From contig BDDD01003372.1 of NCBI GenBank assembly GCA_001972305.1, positions 94,115-158,114 on the forward strand: a DNA stretch of 64,000 nt, written 5' to 3'. Positions 44,100 to 56,518 of the stretch are shown piece after piece. The stretch's first letter is position 1; the number at the start of each line of letters is the position of its first letter. Origin of the DNA: Cephalotus follicularis. Taxonomy: Eukaryota; Streptophyta; Magnoliopsida; Oxalidales; Cephalotaceae. Position numbers and translations under genes: made by a program. Under the pieces are notes generated by a model, which was not told the origin of the DNA, did no database searches, and saw only the letters and a program-made list of their open reading frames with translations.

Positions 44100-44765
44100 T
44101 TTCGTTTTCCTTTCTTGTCATTTTTCTACTGATTTTTTTTCCTTTTGTTTTAACAAAAATGCGAAGAAAATCTACAAATCAATTTTTTAAAACTCAAGAG
44201 ACAACAAAATAAAACAAGCCAGTAGGGCTAGCATTAGATCTATACATTTGGATGAGGATTATGGTGGTGGTGATGGAAGTGCACCAATGGACGATCGGTA
44301 CGTGGTGCTCACACGCGATCGTTGACAAGCGTTCTAACGTAGTGGCTTTCTCCGGTGTTGGTGCGGCGGTGAATCAACAGTAAAGGTAGGGGCTAGTTTT
44401 TTATTTTCAAATTTGTATTTTGTTTTTTATATATGATTTGTTATATCTTTGTTTTGTATTTAATCTCTTCTCCCTTTTTTTTTGGGTGTTGGAATAGTGG
44501 TAGTTTGTGATGTGGCTGTGGGATTTGGCAGTGGAGGGGGTTGCAATTATGAAGGTTTCCTTCTCTTCTCTCTCTCTGTCTTTTTTTTTTATCTTAATAA
44601 GTGCAAAGAAAATACCCAAAACACAAAAAAATAAAATAAAACAAGTGTATTAGATTTGGACATTTGGAGAAGTATTTTGATGGTGGTGATGAAGGCGCTC
44701 CAGTGGACGATTGGAGCGTGATGCTCACACGCAATTGCTGACGAGCTTGAGATTTTTCCGATTAT
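44100..44765. repeat. Diverged tandem duplication
   Basis: 44110-44340 and 44560-44760 are related. Shared stretches include GCRAAGAAAAT, AAAATAAAACAAG, GGTGGTGATGRARG, GTGGACGAT or ATGGACGAT, and GTGMTGCTCACACGC. The copies are separated by about 450 bp. No homology to known protein was recognised. Confidence 0.6.
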
Positions 44766-45135
44766 GGGTGTGGTGTTTGATCTAGTTCGTGGACCCACGT
44801 TGGAATGGCTCCTAACTCTGGGTATGTATGAACATTGAAAGAACGTGGAGTTCACATGAATGACTAAATCAAAGTGTTATCAAACTTATTGCATTCTCTT
44901 TACATGAAGCGCACTATCTGTTTGCTTCATAGATGGGCGCGTTTCCTCCATTTTGTGATTTCTGTGCCGAGTGGGTAGAGGTTTTGATCATGTCGTTATG
45001 AGATCAAAAATAAATATTAATTAACCATACTTGGAGCACATCTTTTGTTATTTCCAAAGTGATTGTGACGACTACGAAGAAACTACAAATCCTAACTCTT
45101 TTGATTCATTATAAAATATCCAAAAAGTAATATCT
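44766..45135. other. Intergenic sequence, nothing recognised
   Basis: A+T-rich sequence between the duplication and the copia LTR. No gene or repeat boundary supported. Confidence 0.5.
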
Positions 45136-45322
45136 TGCATTAACATTACACCCTTCGTATCAAGTTTGGAATACTCTGCAGTGTTGCCTCCAGCTAGCAC
45201 ACTTATATTTATACTAGGGTCTTACCTTATTATGGGCTCTTATCCGAATAGGCCCAACTCTTAGGTCTTCACTTATTGGGCTTATATTAAAACATATTAG
45301 TTAGATACTTAAGTATCCAACA
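45136..45322 (-). mobile_element. 3' LTR (187 bp) of reverse-strand copia element
   Basis: Forward strand TGCATTAACATTACACCC to GTATCCAACA, matching 50495-50683. On the reverse strand it begins TGTTGGATACTTAAG and contains TATAAATATA. The adjoining internal sequence in that orientation is AATAAGAGAT, a weak polypurine tract. No matching 5-bp flank with the other LTR was found. Confidence 0.8.
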
Positions 45323-46439
45323 ATCTCTTATTATGTTTTACATATAGCACCATCTAATACAGTGGACAGTGTGATGTCTAAACAAAATATGGATCACCCA
45401 CATTCAAAATTCTCAAATAATTCAATCCAAGATAGAATTTATCTATGATTCATTTTATTATAAAATGGACTAATCAAATATCTTAGACCTGTTCTAAGCT
45501 CAATCCAACTGTCTCAAATAAAGAGCTTTAGAAACAGTCTAAAAACAAAAAATCCATAAAGTCTCAAGTATATGTGAACCAAACAGAAGTATCCAAAAAC
45601 TGTAAAGGTAACTCGAAATGGACTATAGGTCTCACAAATACATAAGCTAAGCAACATAGTCTCATAAATAAAATGAACTAAAAAACAATAAAATGGACAA
45701 CAGGTGGAATGTCTCTACAGTAGCAAAGAGATGACAAATCCCTCACAATCTCCATAACTCAAGAAGATATCACTCATTAAGTAGATCATCCTGGTCAGGA
45801 TCCCAATTAATAGTTGCTCCTCCATTTTCGCCATAATTTGTAAATCACCAAATATGAATTTCATATCAACTGGCTGAAAATATATATCAATAGGCTGAAA
45901 ATATATATCAATGTCATTAAAGTATTAATATCAAACTCATAAGCATCAGTATCAAGTTTCAATTAAGAACAAGATCAAAACAGTTTATTTTACAAAGAAC
46001 CGATTACTCTCAAGTTTCAATTAAGAACAAGACCAAAACAGATTTCTTTCGCAAATAACCATTTATATGTTTCAATTTGGAATGTCACAATCATCTTATC
46101 TTTCGGGGCTAAATTGTCTTATATCAAGTTTGGAATGAGACAATTTAATCAAAGAGGACTATCCAAATTTAGTTAAGATATATCATGAAATTTGGAATGA
46201 GACAAATTACCAAAACAGGACATCTGAAGTGAGATATGCTATCTTCATCGAGTTTGGAATGAGACAACCTATTCACTCAGATTTTTCGACAGCTGTAAGC
46301 ATCGATGAAACATATAAACAAGTGCCTTTCTTATTTGGCCAACAAAGGAAGATTCGATATTTCAAAACAATTAAGAATGTAGGTTAAGACACGTCTACAT
46401 AGTCTTTAACTCCATTTCCCTCACTCTTTTAAATATTCA
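45323..46439 (-). other. 3' untranslated region of the copia element with short repeats
   Basis: No coding. It contains repeated phrases: GAAAATATATATCAAT twice near 45885-45920, CAAGTTTCAATTAAGAACAA twice (about 45954 and 46012), and TTTGGAATGAGACAA several times between 46120 and 46270. The repeats may have spread by slippage. Confidence 0.6.
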
Positions 46440-48829
46440 ATATTTATTCAAACCCTTTGTGAGAGCATCGACCATATTATCCTTCAATCTCCCATCGACC
46501 AAAGTGACAACGTTCTATAAGATAATTCAACAATGCATGTCTCAGTCTCACATGTCTCCTCTTACAACTAAAGAGTGAGTTTTTGACGACTTGAACTGCA
46601 GCTCGATTATCACAGAGCAGGCTTAAAGAGTTAATCTTTATCCAAGTCAATGGAATGTCCATAGTTAGATTCTTTATCCACTCTACTTTAGTACCTTTAA
46701 GGTATCTTATCAGCCTCGTAAGGGAATCCCAATGCTCATTGCTAGGATTACTAGTGAAACGACTCAATATACCAACTGTAAATGCTATGTCTGGTCTAGT
46801 GCAATTCATAGCGTACATGAGACTACCAATCAGTTTAGAGTAGTCTAATTGATTTTACACTGACACTGTCATTAGGGCTCAATTTCTTATTATAGTCACA
46901 TGGTGTTTCAATAGGTTTGCACTCACTGTATCCCCTAGTAGAAAGTAGTTGCTCAATGTAATGAGTATGGCTAAGGGAGATGACTTACCGTTCAAAACTT
47001 ACTTTCATACCAAGAATGGTATTAACCACACCAACATCTGTCATGGAAAATTCCTTCGCCAATGTGCTTTTCACGTCACTCACTAAAAAGAGATCGGAAC
47101 CAAGAATCAACATGTCGTCTACATACAAGCAGATAATCGTAACCTTATTTGACACATAACGATAGTAAAGGCATTTATCCGAGTAACTGGTCTGAAAAAC
47201 ATGGCTCTTTACTACTTTGTCAAATTTTTGATGCCACAATTTAGGTGCTTGTTTAAGACCATACAAGGATTTGTTCAGTTTACATACCTTGTTCTCTAAA
47301 CCTTCCATGACAAACCCCTCAGGTTGGCTCATGTAGATTTCCTCAGTCAACTCTCCATTAAGGAAAGCCATCTTTACATCCATTTGATGCACAACATAGT
47401 GCTCAACAGATGCCAAAGCAAGAAAAATCCTTATAGTGGATAGATGACACAAAGGTGAATAGACATCAAGAAAGTCTATCCCACTCTGTTGTGTATAGCC
47501 TTTAGCTACTAAACGTTCTTTATACCGAGCTAATGATCCATCAATATTGATTTTCTTCTTCAAAACCCATTTGCAGCCCACATTGTTAGCCCATTTTGTC
47601 AAATCAACTAGCTGCCATGTGTGATTTTGCAACAGAGAGCTCATTTCATCATCAATTGCTTCTGCCCACAACAAAGAGTCCCTAGTTCTCATAGCTTCCT
47701 TGTAGGAAGATGGATCATCCTCCAGATGGTGACTAAGTCCTCACCAAAACTCTTGGGTACCCTATTCAGGATGTGATTAGCAGTTTGAACTGCTTCCCCC
47801 CAGTAGGAAGTAGGCATGCCAGCTGTAAAAAACATAGAGTTTAACATTTCTGTTAACGTCCTGTTCTTACGTTCAGCTATGCCATTTGATTGGGGTAAGT
47901 AAGGACCAGTAGTTTCAAGTATTATGCCCTGAGAGGCACAGAATTCCTTAAACTCTGTCATTGTGTATTATCCTCCTCTATCATTCTTAAACCTTTTAAT
48001 TTTCAAGTTTAATTGATTTTCAACATGATTTTTGAAAATTTGAAACTTCTAAAAATCTTCTCCTTCGATTTTCTAAACTTCTCAAAAGCTTCGTCCTTCA
48101 ATTTCAACAGATAAACATGACAATATCTTGAAAAATCGTCTATGAAACTAATTATATACTTTTGACCTCCACGAGTTGTGAAACTTTTGAAATCACATAA
48201 ATCAGAATGTATCAATTCAAGAAGTTGTGTACTCCTAGAAATCGGCTGAAAAGGTTTTCTAGTGATCTTAGTCTGAGCACACACTTCACATTTGTTAAAT
48301 CGAATGGAAGTATTTAATGGTATATTATGAGTTTTAGTCAATTGAAGCATTTTTCTGTAATTCGCATGTCCCAGTCTATTGTGTAATAACTTAGGATCAA
48401 TTAATGTTGAATTGACATGGCATATAGTCTCATTAGCTAAACTCAACCTATACATACCATTAATCAGAAATGCACAACCAAAATAAGCAGAATTAACAGA
48501 TAAAGTTACTCTACTATTCATAAAAGAAGTGCACATACCAGCTTTGTCTAAAAGACTAATAGAAATTAAATTCTTATTAAGCAAATGTACAAATTTAACA
48601 TCATTTAAAGTAAGAATGTTACATGAAGAAAGGACTAGGTTTGCAGTACCAGTATGAGTCACGAGTGTCTCGGCCCCACTAGCCACTGTAACAGTCTCTT
48701 TCATAGCAATGACCTCTGTAAGTAGACTCTTATTATTGGTTGCATGACATATAGCTCCAGTGTCTAACCACCATTCTGAAGAAGCGCTGGCCTTGCCATC
48801 GTCATCATTGCAATAAAGTTGAGAGGCTC
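46440..48829 (-). pseudogene. pol: Ty1/copia pol: protease to RNase H, broken, reverse strand
   Basis: Reading leftward: the protease motif WWLDTGAICH near 48780; the pre-integrase zinc region with HNRLGHANY and CEVCAQTKI; integrase with LELIHSDLCDF, FIDDFSRYCHVYLL and, after a frameshift near 48000, [23 protein letters not shown] from about 47690 with [52 protein letters not shown] and the active site YVDDMLIL (about 47110); then a broken RNase H ending with LLCDNRAAVQVV and KRRHVRLRHALL. RNase H appears internally shortened: the usual aspartate-containing first half is missing between RYLKGTKVEW and the CDN motif. Several stops interrupt the frame. Confidence 0.87.
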
Positions 48830-49663
48830 AGGCTTGCCTACTAGCATGTGAGCTGCCTTCTGTGGTGTGTCAACACTAGGATTTTTAGGTAGCTTACAAT
48901 TTGCTTCTCAGTGACCCCATTTCCCATAGTTGTAGCACTTAGTTTTCTTTTTCTTTTTATCAATATTTTTCTTGGCTTCCAACTTCGGGGGTTCACTCTT
49001 AGGTGACTTGGTCGGCTTAGGAAATTTCTTGGGCTATGTTATAGCATTTGTAGTGGACTATTGCTGCTTAACTAGCTCCAAGTTATTCCTAGCAAGTTTC
49101 TCATCTTCGATACGGATGTATCGTTTGAGCTCATCCAGTCCCATCTGTTCCTTCTTCCTATACATTTCAGTTTTGAAGGAATGCCATGCAGCAAGTAGCT
49201 TATATATAATAGCACTAACCAGAAAAATATCGGTCACACCAATATTCTCATTGTTCATCTTAGACCTCAAGTTCTCAAGATTAGTAACTTGATGAGTGAT
49301 TTCCATGTCCTCACAGAACTTGAAATCTAAGAACTTATCCACTAGGTGAGATTTGGATAGCTCCTCCTCTTTTCAGAATTGAGCGTCTAAGTTGTCCCAT
49401 ATTTCCTTAGCAGTCTTAAACTTACTATAGGTTTCTGCAAGATGGTCTGATAAATAATTCAACAAGTAGTCTCTACTGTAGTCCTCATCACTCAACTATT
49501 GAGATTCAGAAACATCTTCAGTGGTGTTAGAAAAAGTACTCAAAACAGTATAGAATATCTGATTGGATTTCAACCCGAATTGAGTCTTACGCCTCCAAGC
49601 ATTGTACTCCGACCCACCAAACGATTGTAATTTAACCATCTCAAAAGGAATATATTTATCCAT
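48830..49663 (-). pseudogene. gag: Ty1/copia gag, broken, reverse strand
   Basis: Start ATG at 49661-49663, giving M-D-K-Y-I-P-F-E. The frame shows LQSFGGSEYNAWRRK, NYLSDHLAETYSKF and AKEIWDNLDAQF, then from 49342 VDKFLDFKFCEDMEITHQV and LLAAWHSFKTEMYRKKE, all copia gag capsid landmarks. At least two in-frame stops lie between 49660 and 49370. The nucleocapsid knuckle near 48935-48895 is degenerate: the second Cys is Tyr and a stop follows GKWGH. Confidence 0.8.
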
Positions 49664-49744
49664 TTCAGTAAATAAATAGATTAAATAATAAGTAGAATGA
49701 GTGCACCTGATTTTTCAGCAGAAACAACAACCAAACGAAGCCTC

Positions 49745-50460
49745 AAATTTTGAAAAAACATCAAAAATCAACCTCACTCTCACTGTTTGATCGTGCGCCA
49801 TACGCGCTAGCAACTGCCAGTCTCTCCCTCACGAGTATGCGCCACACGCCCATCTTTTCCTTCCTTCGCTCGACACAGCAGACAGCAAAAAAGAAGATGG
49901 CAACTCCGACGATGACAGATGACACCGATCTCGCAAACGGATTGGCGGACCTCCAGGAGTCGATAGTTGGACTCCTCTACCTGAAACAACATCACCAGGG
50001 GCCAGAAAAGAGATTCAAACCGTGGCAGCCAACAGTACCAATCTCCCCCGTCCAGCAATAGTTTTACGCCACACCACCCACAAAATAACCGCTGTGGAAC
50101 GAAGAACTGAACGCGACATGTCAGAGCATCTGGCTTCAACTCCGATGGTTGAAATAGGCGTTTAAAGATTACGGAACTCTGACGCTTTAGGAAGCCGTTT
50201 TGGACGATTCTGGCACCAGAACAGAAATCCAAGATGACAGGCAGATTCCTCTTGTCGAGGCACACCAGATCCGTACCTCGTTTGGCTCAAACGGTGGCTG
50301 GAACAAAAAATTACCTTTTTGGAGCGTTTTGCCCCTGACGTGAATATTGACCAAGCTGCCATTATCGTAGAACAGCTAAATTGCACACAAAACGAGACTA
50401 TGCCTACCACCGGTAACCTCTCAAATTCAGATAAAAATACTGTAATGCTGGAAGATTGTT
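49745..50460 (+). pseudogene. Unidentified protein fragment on the + strand inside the reverse-strand copia element
   Basis: Between the copia gag start and its right LTR there is a gene-like 5' end on the opposite strand: a CT-rich leader (from about 49765), then ATG 49896 in good plant context (AAGAAGATGGCA). The frame encodes MATPTMTDDTDLANGLADLQ, then GPEKRFKPWQPTVP, LWNEELNATCQSI, LRWLKQAFKDYGTLTL and GTRTEIQDDRQIPLVEAHQI, ending near 50330. Four internal stops (50059, 50086, 50155, 50188 approx.) are TAG or TAA where a single C-to-T change from CAG/CAA would explain each. I do not recognise the family. It may be a captured host-gene fragment or an older insertion. The long reverse-strand ORF here (49807-50265) lacks any retroelement motif. 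Confidence 0.4.
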
Positions 50461-50494
50461 GATGTTTTAGTCTGTATTGAGAGATAAGTGTGTA

Positions 50495-50683
50495 TGCCTT
50501 AAAGCATTACACCATTCGTATCAAGTTTGAAATACTCTGCAGTGTTGCCTCTAGATAGCACACTTATATTTATACTAGGGTCTTACCTTATTATGAGCTC
50601 TTGTCCAAATAGGCCCAGTTCTTAGATTTTCACTTATTGAGCTTATATTAAAACAGATTAGTTAGATACCTAAGTATCCAACA
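50495..50683 (-). mobile_element. 5' LTR (189 bp) of reverse-strand copia element
   Basis: Forward strand TGCCTTAAAGCATTACACC to GTATCCAACA; about 90% like the LTR at 45136-45322 by eye. No tRNA primer site is seen on its inner (left) side, where 49740-50494 lies. A primer-site-like TTGGTAGCAGAGCTC occurs on its outer side (50688). Confidence 0.8.
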
Positions 50684-51146
50684 TTACTTTGGTAGCAGAG
50701 CTCCCAATGTAATCCATTACTCACACAAGTAAGTAACTAAATGCCATCTCCAAAATTTCACTTCAAATTTTGGATCTCAACATCTTACTTCTCATGGTGT
50801 TTCACGATTAGTATTGGAAATGAACGAAGAAGTGGTGGTGGTAAGAAAGGGATTGTATCCACAAGGAACTAAAAGCTAAGATGCAATTGAAATTTAAAAG
50901 TTCAAGAAATTAATAAAAAAAATACAAAATTAAAATATAAAAATCGACAGAAAGAAAATTGCCTTTACAGTTCGAATTCACATTGATCTATTAATTAATC
51001 TCTGATGTATATTCATGATTCATTAAAACTACAAGTCTAATGATATCGCATAAATATAATTGTAATTTATTATATTTATAATATATCTTGCCAATCATTC
51101 GCTTTTCGCTTAGCACGCTTAGTTCAGTTAGTTTTAGGCTATCATC
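50684..51146. other. Intergenic A+T-rich sequence, nothing recognised
   Basis: Sequence between the copia element and the next SIRE-like LTR. Apart from the primer-site-like word at 50688 I see no gene or repeat boundary. Confidence 0.5.
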
Positions 51147-52186
51147 TGTTGACATTTATGTCTCAATCCTAGTTTTGATGATAACATATTTGTGTTTAAC
51201 CAAGTTTCTTTATGTGCAAGAAAAACATGGAATGCGCAAAACAGCAAGAAAAACTGCAGAAACAGGATAAAGCGTCGACGCTCAGAAATAAAGCGTCAGC
51301 GCTTTGTGCAACAGTCGGGACAATGAACAAAGCGTCAACCGTTGAAGCGTTCGGAGGAGAGGAACAAATGATCAAACCGTCGATGCCAAATCAGAAGCGT
51401 CCGCGCTTTAATTCAGAGCGTCAGCACTTTGAGACCTCAAGTCAGCGCTTAGAAACAGAGACTTCTTGGATCTAATCAATTTGACAAAAGCGGTGACGCT
51501 CAACACTAAGCGTCAGCGCTTTGAGGAAATAGTTGACTCCTATATCCAGAACGCCTGCGCTTTGACTCAACAAATTCAAATTAAAATACCTAACGGTCAT
51601 ATAAGTTGCGACTCTTTGATGGAAACAGTCGACGCTTTGTACGGCTAAAAAAATTCTGACAGAGTTTTAATGTGCCATTTTTGATGCAACAAGTTTCAAG
51701 ACATACCCAACGGATCTCTCAGGCAAAAAACGGCTATATACAAAGGTTTTTGAAGAGAAACAACAAGAAGAACACAAGAGACAAAATATACAAAGATCAA
51801 TTAAGCAAAAACACCACAAGTATTCAAAGATCATCAAAGTTCATCTCAAAAGCTTTTGTCTTATATTTTAGCCTATATTTGTTCCCACTTAGATTGAGAG
51901 AATTTATCTTGTAAAATCCAACTTTTTGAGAGGTTTAGACAAAACTTCATTCTATTTACTTTGATTGTAGTAGGGGAGTGAACCCTAAAAGAAATTGGGG
52001 AGTGAACCCAAAGAGAGTTGTAAGTGATTGAGGTCAATCACAAAGGTGTACCGCATAGCACCCGGAATTGTATTCGGAGACTAGTGGAAACTCAAGGAGA
52101 TCCTTGGGAAAAGTGGACATAGGCAAGAGTTACGCCGAACCACTCTAAAAATCGTGTTTGCAAATTCTCTAACTCTCTCTTGTAGT
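51147..52186 (+). mobile_element. SIRE-like 5' LTR of element 3, 3' end truncated
   Basis: It begins TGTTGACATTTATG and is a diverged relative of the LTRs at 9830 and 15265. It carries AAAGCGTCGACGC at 51269, AAAGCGTCAGCGCTTT at 51290 and more modules to 51640. The conserved GGGGAGTGAACCC occurs twice near 51975-52010, 25 bases apart. The LTR continues through CACAAAGGTGTACCGC and GAGTTACGCCGAACCACT, which have counterparts in the complete LTR at 61932-62954. It then stops at about 52186, where gag coding begins. The last about 100 bp, primer site, leader and gag start are missing. Confidence 0.8.
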
Positions 52187-53933
52187 TCCTAAGCCTAGAA
52201 ATCTTTATGATGATAATGATAGAAAAAGGTTTGAAATAAATGCTAAGGCTAAACACATTATCATTTGTGCTATAAACTGAAATGACTTTAATAGGATTTT
52301 GTCTTGCATTTCCACCAAGGAAATGTGGGATAGACTTGTGGTCACCTATGAAGGGACAAATCAAGTTAAAGAAGCTAAGATTAGTATGCTAGTCCATGAA
52401 TATGAAATGTTCACCATGAATGAGAACGAAGACATTAAATCCATGTTCTCTAGATTTACAAATATCATTAATGCATTACAAGCTTTAGATAAAACATATT
52501 CTAACAGTGAAATGGTGAGAAAAATTCTTAGGTGCTTACCAAGGTCTTGGATGCTGAAGATTACCGCAATTGAAGAAGCAAAGAATCTCAACGTCCTTCC
52601 ACTAGAAGATCTTCTTGGGTCATTAATGACTCATGAACTCTCAATGCAAAAGAAGGATGATGATGGATAAAAAGAGAAGAAGAAGAAGAAGATAGTTGCT
52701 TTAAAATCGTCCCTAATTGAAGATTCCGAGGACGACGATGATGATGAAGAGCTAGCCCTTATCACACGAAAGTTCAAGAAATTCCTTGCTAGCAAGAAGA
52801 AGTTTGGAGGAAAGCCAAACAAGAAAAACTACCAAAAAGGAGAGCCAAGCAAACTAGAAGAGATCATATGATTTGAAGGCAACAAACCGGGGCATTACAA
52901 AAGCGATTGCCCTTGACTTAAAAAGAAGGACCTATTGAAGAAGAAGAAGAAGGCTATGATCGCAACATGGGATGATAGTGATGAGTCTAGTTCGGATGAA
53001 GACTCAAATGAAGAAGTGGCACAAATAGCTTTGATGGCCTTAGAAGAAAAGGAAGAGTAAGAAAGCAATGAGGTAACATACGATGAAATTGTCTTAATAA
53101 TAGAAAAATATAGCTCTATGATTGCATCCCTAAAGAAAAAGGTCAAGACATTAGCAAATGAAAACGATGAACTTAAATCAATTAATTTGGCCAAGGAAGA
53201 AAACTCAAGCGAAATTGAAGTAGATCTCCTAGAAAATGAAGTAGCATATCTAGAAAAGGAAAATAAAAATCTTAAAGAAGAAATAGAAACATTAAAGAAA
53301 ACTTTCTCAAAGTTCTCTAATAGTAGTGAGAAGCTTGAAAATCTTCTTGGCATGCAAAGGTGTGTCTTTGATAAGGCCGGACTAGGATATGAGGAGATGA
53401 ATAAAGTTAAGCTTTATCAAACATTCTTTGAAAGGAAAGAAAGAATAGAAAAAGAAAAAGTTGAAAAGGTTCAAATTAAAAAGAAAATTGTAAAAACTTT
53501 GTGTGACTATTGTGGTAAAAATGGACATACATCTTTTACTTGCTTTCATAAAAAGAATGCCATGTTTAAGAAAAATTTGAATAATTCATATAATTTTTGT
53601 GGCAAACATGGACACACATCTTCACAATGCTATCATAGGAAAAATGCCATATATAAGAAAAAGATAAATGTCTCGTGTACTCATTGTGGTAAGTACGGTC
53701 ATGCATTTTCATCTTTCTTTTATAAAAGAAATAATATGTATAAAAGAAGAATAATTGTTTCTTACAACAATTGTGGTAAAAATGGCCATACTTCTACCTC
53801 ATGCTTTTACAAAGAAAATATATTAAATGATTTGAAATTCTCTAGAGTAAAAAAGAGTTAGATTCCCAAAGGAACCATTTTGACTAACCCCAAAGGACCC
53901 AAGGTTTGTTGGGTACCTCAAACAAATATTTGA
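52187..53933 (+). pseudogene. gag: SIRE-like gag, broken, N-terminus missing
   Basis: Coding starts mid-domain (NLYDDNDRKRFEINAKAKH) and continues into the copia-type gag domain: STKEMWDRLVVTYEGT, VKEAKISMLVHEYEMF, EDIKSMFSRFTNIINAL and LPLEDLLGSLMTHELSMQKK. The acidic/basic linker follows, then a knuckle EGNKPGHYKSDC whose first half is altered (stop and lost Cys). A coiled-coil region comes next (about 53118-53340), then AGLGYEEMNKVKLYQTFF. Four knuckle repeats lie at 53500-53810; three have lost a cysteine to Tyr or Phe. Stops include 52668, 52869, 52917 and 53058 approx., and 53859. The end reads KVCWVPQTNI and TGA at 53931-53933. Confidence 0.85.
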
Positions 53934-53948
53934 AAATTGTGTTTGTAG

Positions 53949-56518
53949 GTGTGCTTGAAGGCATTATCCAATAAGACACAATGGTACTTGGATAGTGGAT
54001 GCTCCAAGCATATGACGGGCGACAAGAGTCTCTTCGTCAAATACGAATCAAAGGAAGGAGGAGATGTAACATTTGGAGATAATGCAAAAGGGAAAATCAA
54101 AGGTTTTGGCTCCATGGGTAACAATCAAACCTCCATTCATAATGTTTTATTTGTTGATGGACTTAAGTACAATCTCTTGAGCATAAGCCAATTATGTGAC
54201 AAGAATTGTAGAGTCATTTTTGAAAAAGACTCATGTAAAGTGATAGATATAAACAATGATCAAATAAAATTTATAGGACATAGATATGGGAATGTGTATG
54301 TGGTAGATATAGATGACTTAATTAATATTAAATGTTTAGTATATATAAATGAAGATAGTTGGCTATGCCATAGATTATTAGGTCATGTAGGTATGTCAAC
54401 CATATCAAAGCTTTTAAAACATGAATTATTTAAATGATTTCCTAAAATTAGATTTGAAAAGGATAAAGTTTTTGACGCATGTCAATACGGAAAACAAACT
54501 AGAGCTTCCTTTAAAAGCAAAGACATTGTATCAACAACCAGGCCATTGCAACTTTTGCATATAGACTTATTTGGTCCAATAGATATTAGAAGCCTAGGTG
54601 GAAAATCATATGCCATGGTCATAGTAGACGATTATTTGAGATATACGTGGACTATTTTCCTAGCCCATAAAAATGAATCCTTTAAAGAATTTTCAAATTT
54701 TTTTAAAACCGTTCAAAATGAAAAGGACACTTCTATTTCTAAGATTAGAAGTGATCATGGAAAAGAATTTGAAAATCATTTGTTTGAAAATTTTTGTAAT
54801 GAAAATGGTTTTATACATGAGTTCTCCACTCCTACAACACCTCAACAAAATGGGGTCGTTGAAAGGAAAAATAGAACGTTACAAGAAATGTGTAGAACAC
54901 TTTTAAACGAAAATAATTTACCAAAATATTTTTGGGCGGAAGCAATAAATACTTTGTGCTATATCTTAAATCGCATATCAATAAGGCAAATTCTCAAAAA
55001 AACTCCATATGAATTATGGAGGGGGAGAAAGCCGAACATTAGTTACTTTCACACCTTCTGATGCAAGTGCTTCATCCACAATAATGGAAAATAGCATCTT
55101 GGGAAATTCGACTCCAAAGTCAACGAAGGTATTGTTCTTGGTTATTCTTCTAGTAGTAGGGTTTATAGATGCTTCAATAAAAGAAATTTACTAGTTGAAG
55201 AATCAATGCATGTTATATTTGATGAAACTAACCCTAAACTTCCAAAAGAAGTTATTGATGATGATTGTGTAGATTTTATTGAAAATGAAGTTAACAAGCT
55301 AAATCTAGATGAAACCAAAAAGGAGGAATCCACTATAGAAGAAACTCCTCAAGAAAGCTATCAAGAAGCTCTCCACGACAAAACCTTGAAGGAGGTAAGA
55401 GGACATCCTCATGAAGCTATAATAGGTAATCCTAGATTAGGAGTATCTACTAGATCTAGTGTTAATCATAATCATATTGCATTCTTGTCACAAATAGAAC
55501 CTAAAAATATAAATGAGCCCGAAAAAGACGAAAATTGGATTAATGCTATGCAAGAGGAATTAAATCAATTCAAAAGAAATAAAGTATGGAATCTAGTTCC
55601 TAGGCCTAGTAACCAAAACATAATCGGCACAAAATGGGTATTTCGTAACAAAGTAGATGATCAAGGAATTGTAATTAGAAATAAAGTTAGGCTAGTTGCT
55701 AAGGGATATTCCCAAGAAGAGGGAATTGACTTTGATGAGTCGTATGCACCCGTAGCTAGATTAGAGTCTATACGTATGTTACTTGCATATGCATCGTTTA
55801 AGGATTTCACCCTCTTTCAAATGGATGTAAAGAGTGCATTCTTAAATGGTGTAATAAAGGAGGAAATTTATGTGGAATAACCTCCCGGGTTTGAAAACCC
55901 TCATTTTCCCAACCATGTCTTTAAACTCTCAAAAGCATTATATGTCTTGAAACAAGCTCCTAGAGCTTGGTACGAAAAGTTAAGTGGCTATTTACTCGAA
56001 AATGGCTTTAAAAGAGGAACAATCGATATCACCCTGTTCACAAAAACTTTTAATAAAGAAATTTTAATTGTTCAAGTCTATGTTGACGATATAATTTTCG
56101 GTTCTACTAACAAAAACTTGTGCAAAAGTTTCCCTAAGATCATGCAGGAACAATTTGAAATGAGCATGATGGGTGAGCTCAACTACTTTCTTGGACTTCA
56201 AGTCAAACAACTAGAGGAAGGAATCTTCATCAACCAATCAAAATATTTCAAGGACTTACTCAAAAGATTTGTGATGGAGAACTCCAAAAAGAGTAAAACC
56301 CCTATGAGTACAACTACCAAACTTGATAAAGATGAGTAAGGTAAGTCTATTGATCAAAAATTGTATAGAAGCATGATAGGTTCATTGCTTTACTTAACGG
56401 CGAGTAGGCCGGACATTTTGTTTAGTGTATGCTTATGTGCTAGATTTCAAGCATGTCCCAAGGAATCCCACTTGCATGCCGTAAAAAGAATCTTCAAGTA
56501 TTTAGCATATACACCAAA
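53949..56518 (+). pseudogene. pol: SIRE-like pol: protease, integrase, RT, start of RNase H; broken
   Basis: In phase with gag after TGA, four codons and TAG (53946-53948). Protease WYLDSGCSKHMTG at about 53982. The pre-integrase region has a stop at 54435-54437 and one zinc Cys changed to Phe (FDACQYGK). Integrase core: LLHIDLFGPIDIRSL, IVDDYLRYTW, IRSDHGKEFEN and [19 protein letters not shown] stop follows at 55059-55061 in FHTF. RT has [31 protein letters not shown], a stop at 55878-55880 and the active site YVDDIIFGS (about 56080). RNase H begins with [18 protein letters not shown] and ends at KYLAYTPN, where a gypsy-type LTR interrupts. Its last 40 residues reappear at 59641. Confidence 0.87.

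Noticed and set aside
49807-50265. 152-codon reverse-strand ORF between gag and LTR
   Set aside because: Lacks gag or other motifs; the opposite strand has better gene-like features and a decay pattern explained by C-to-T.
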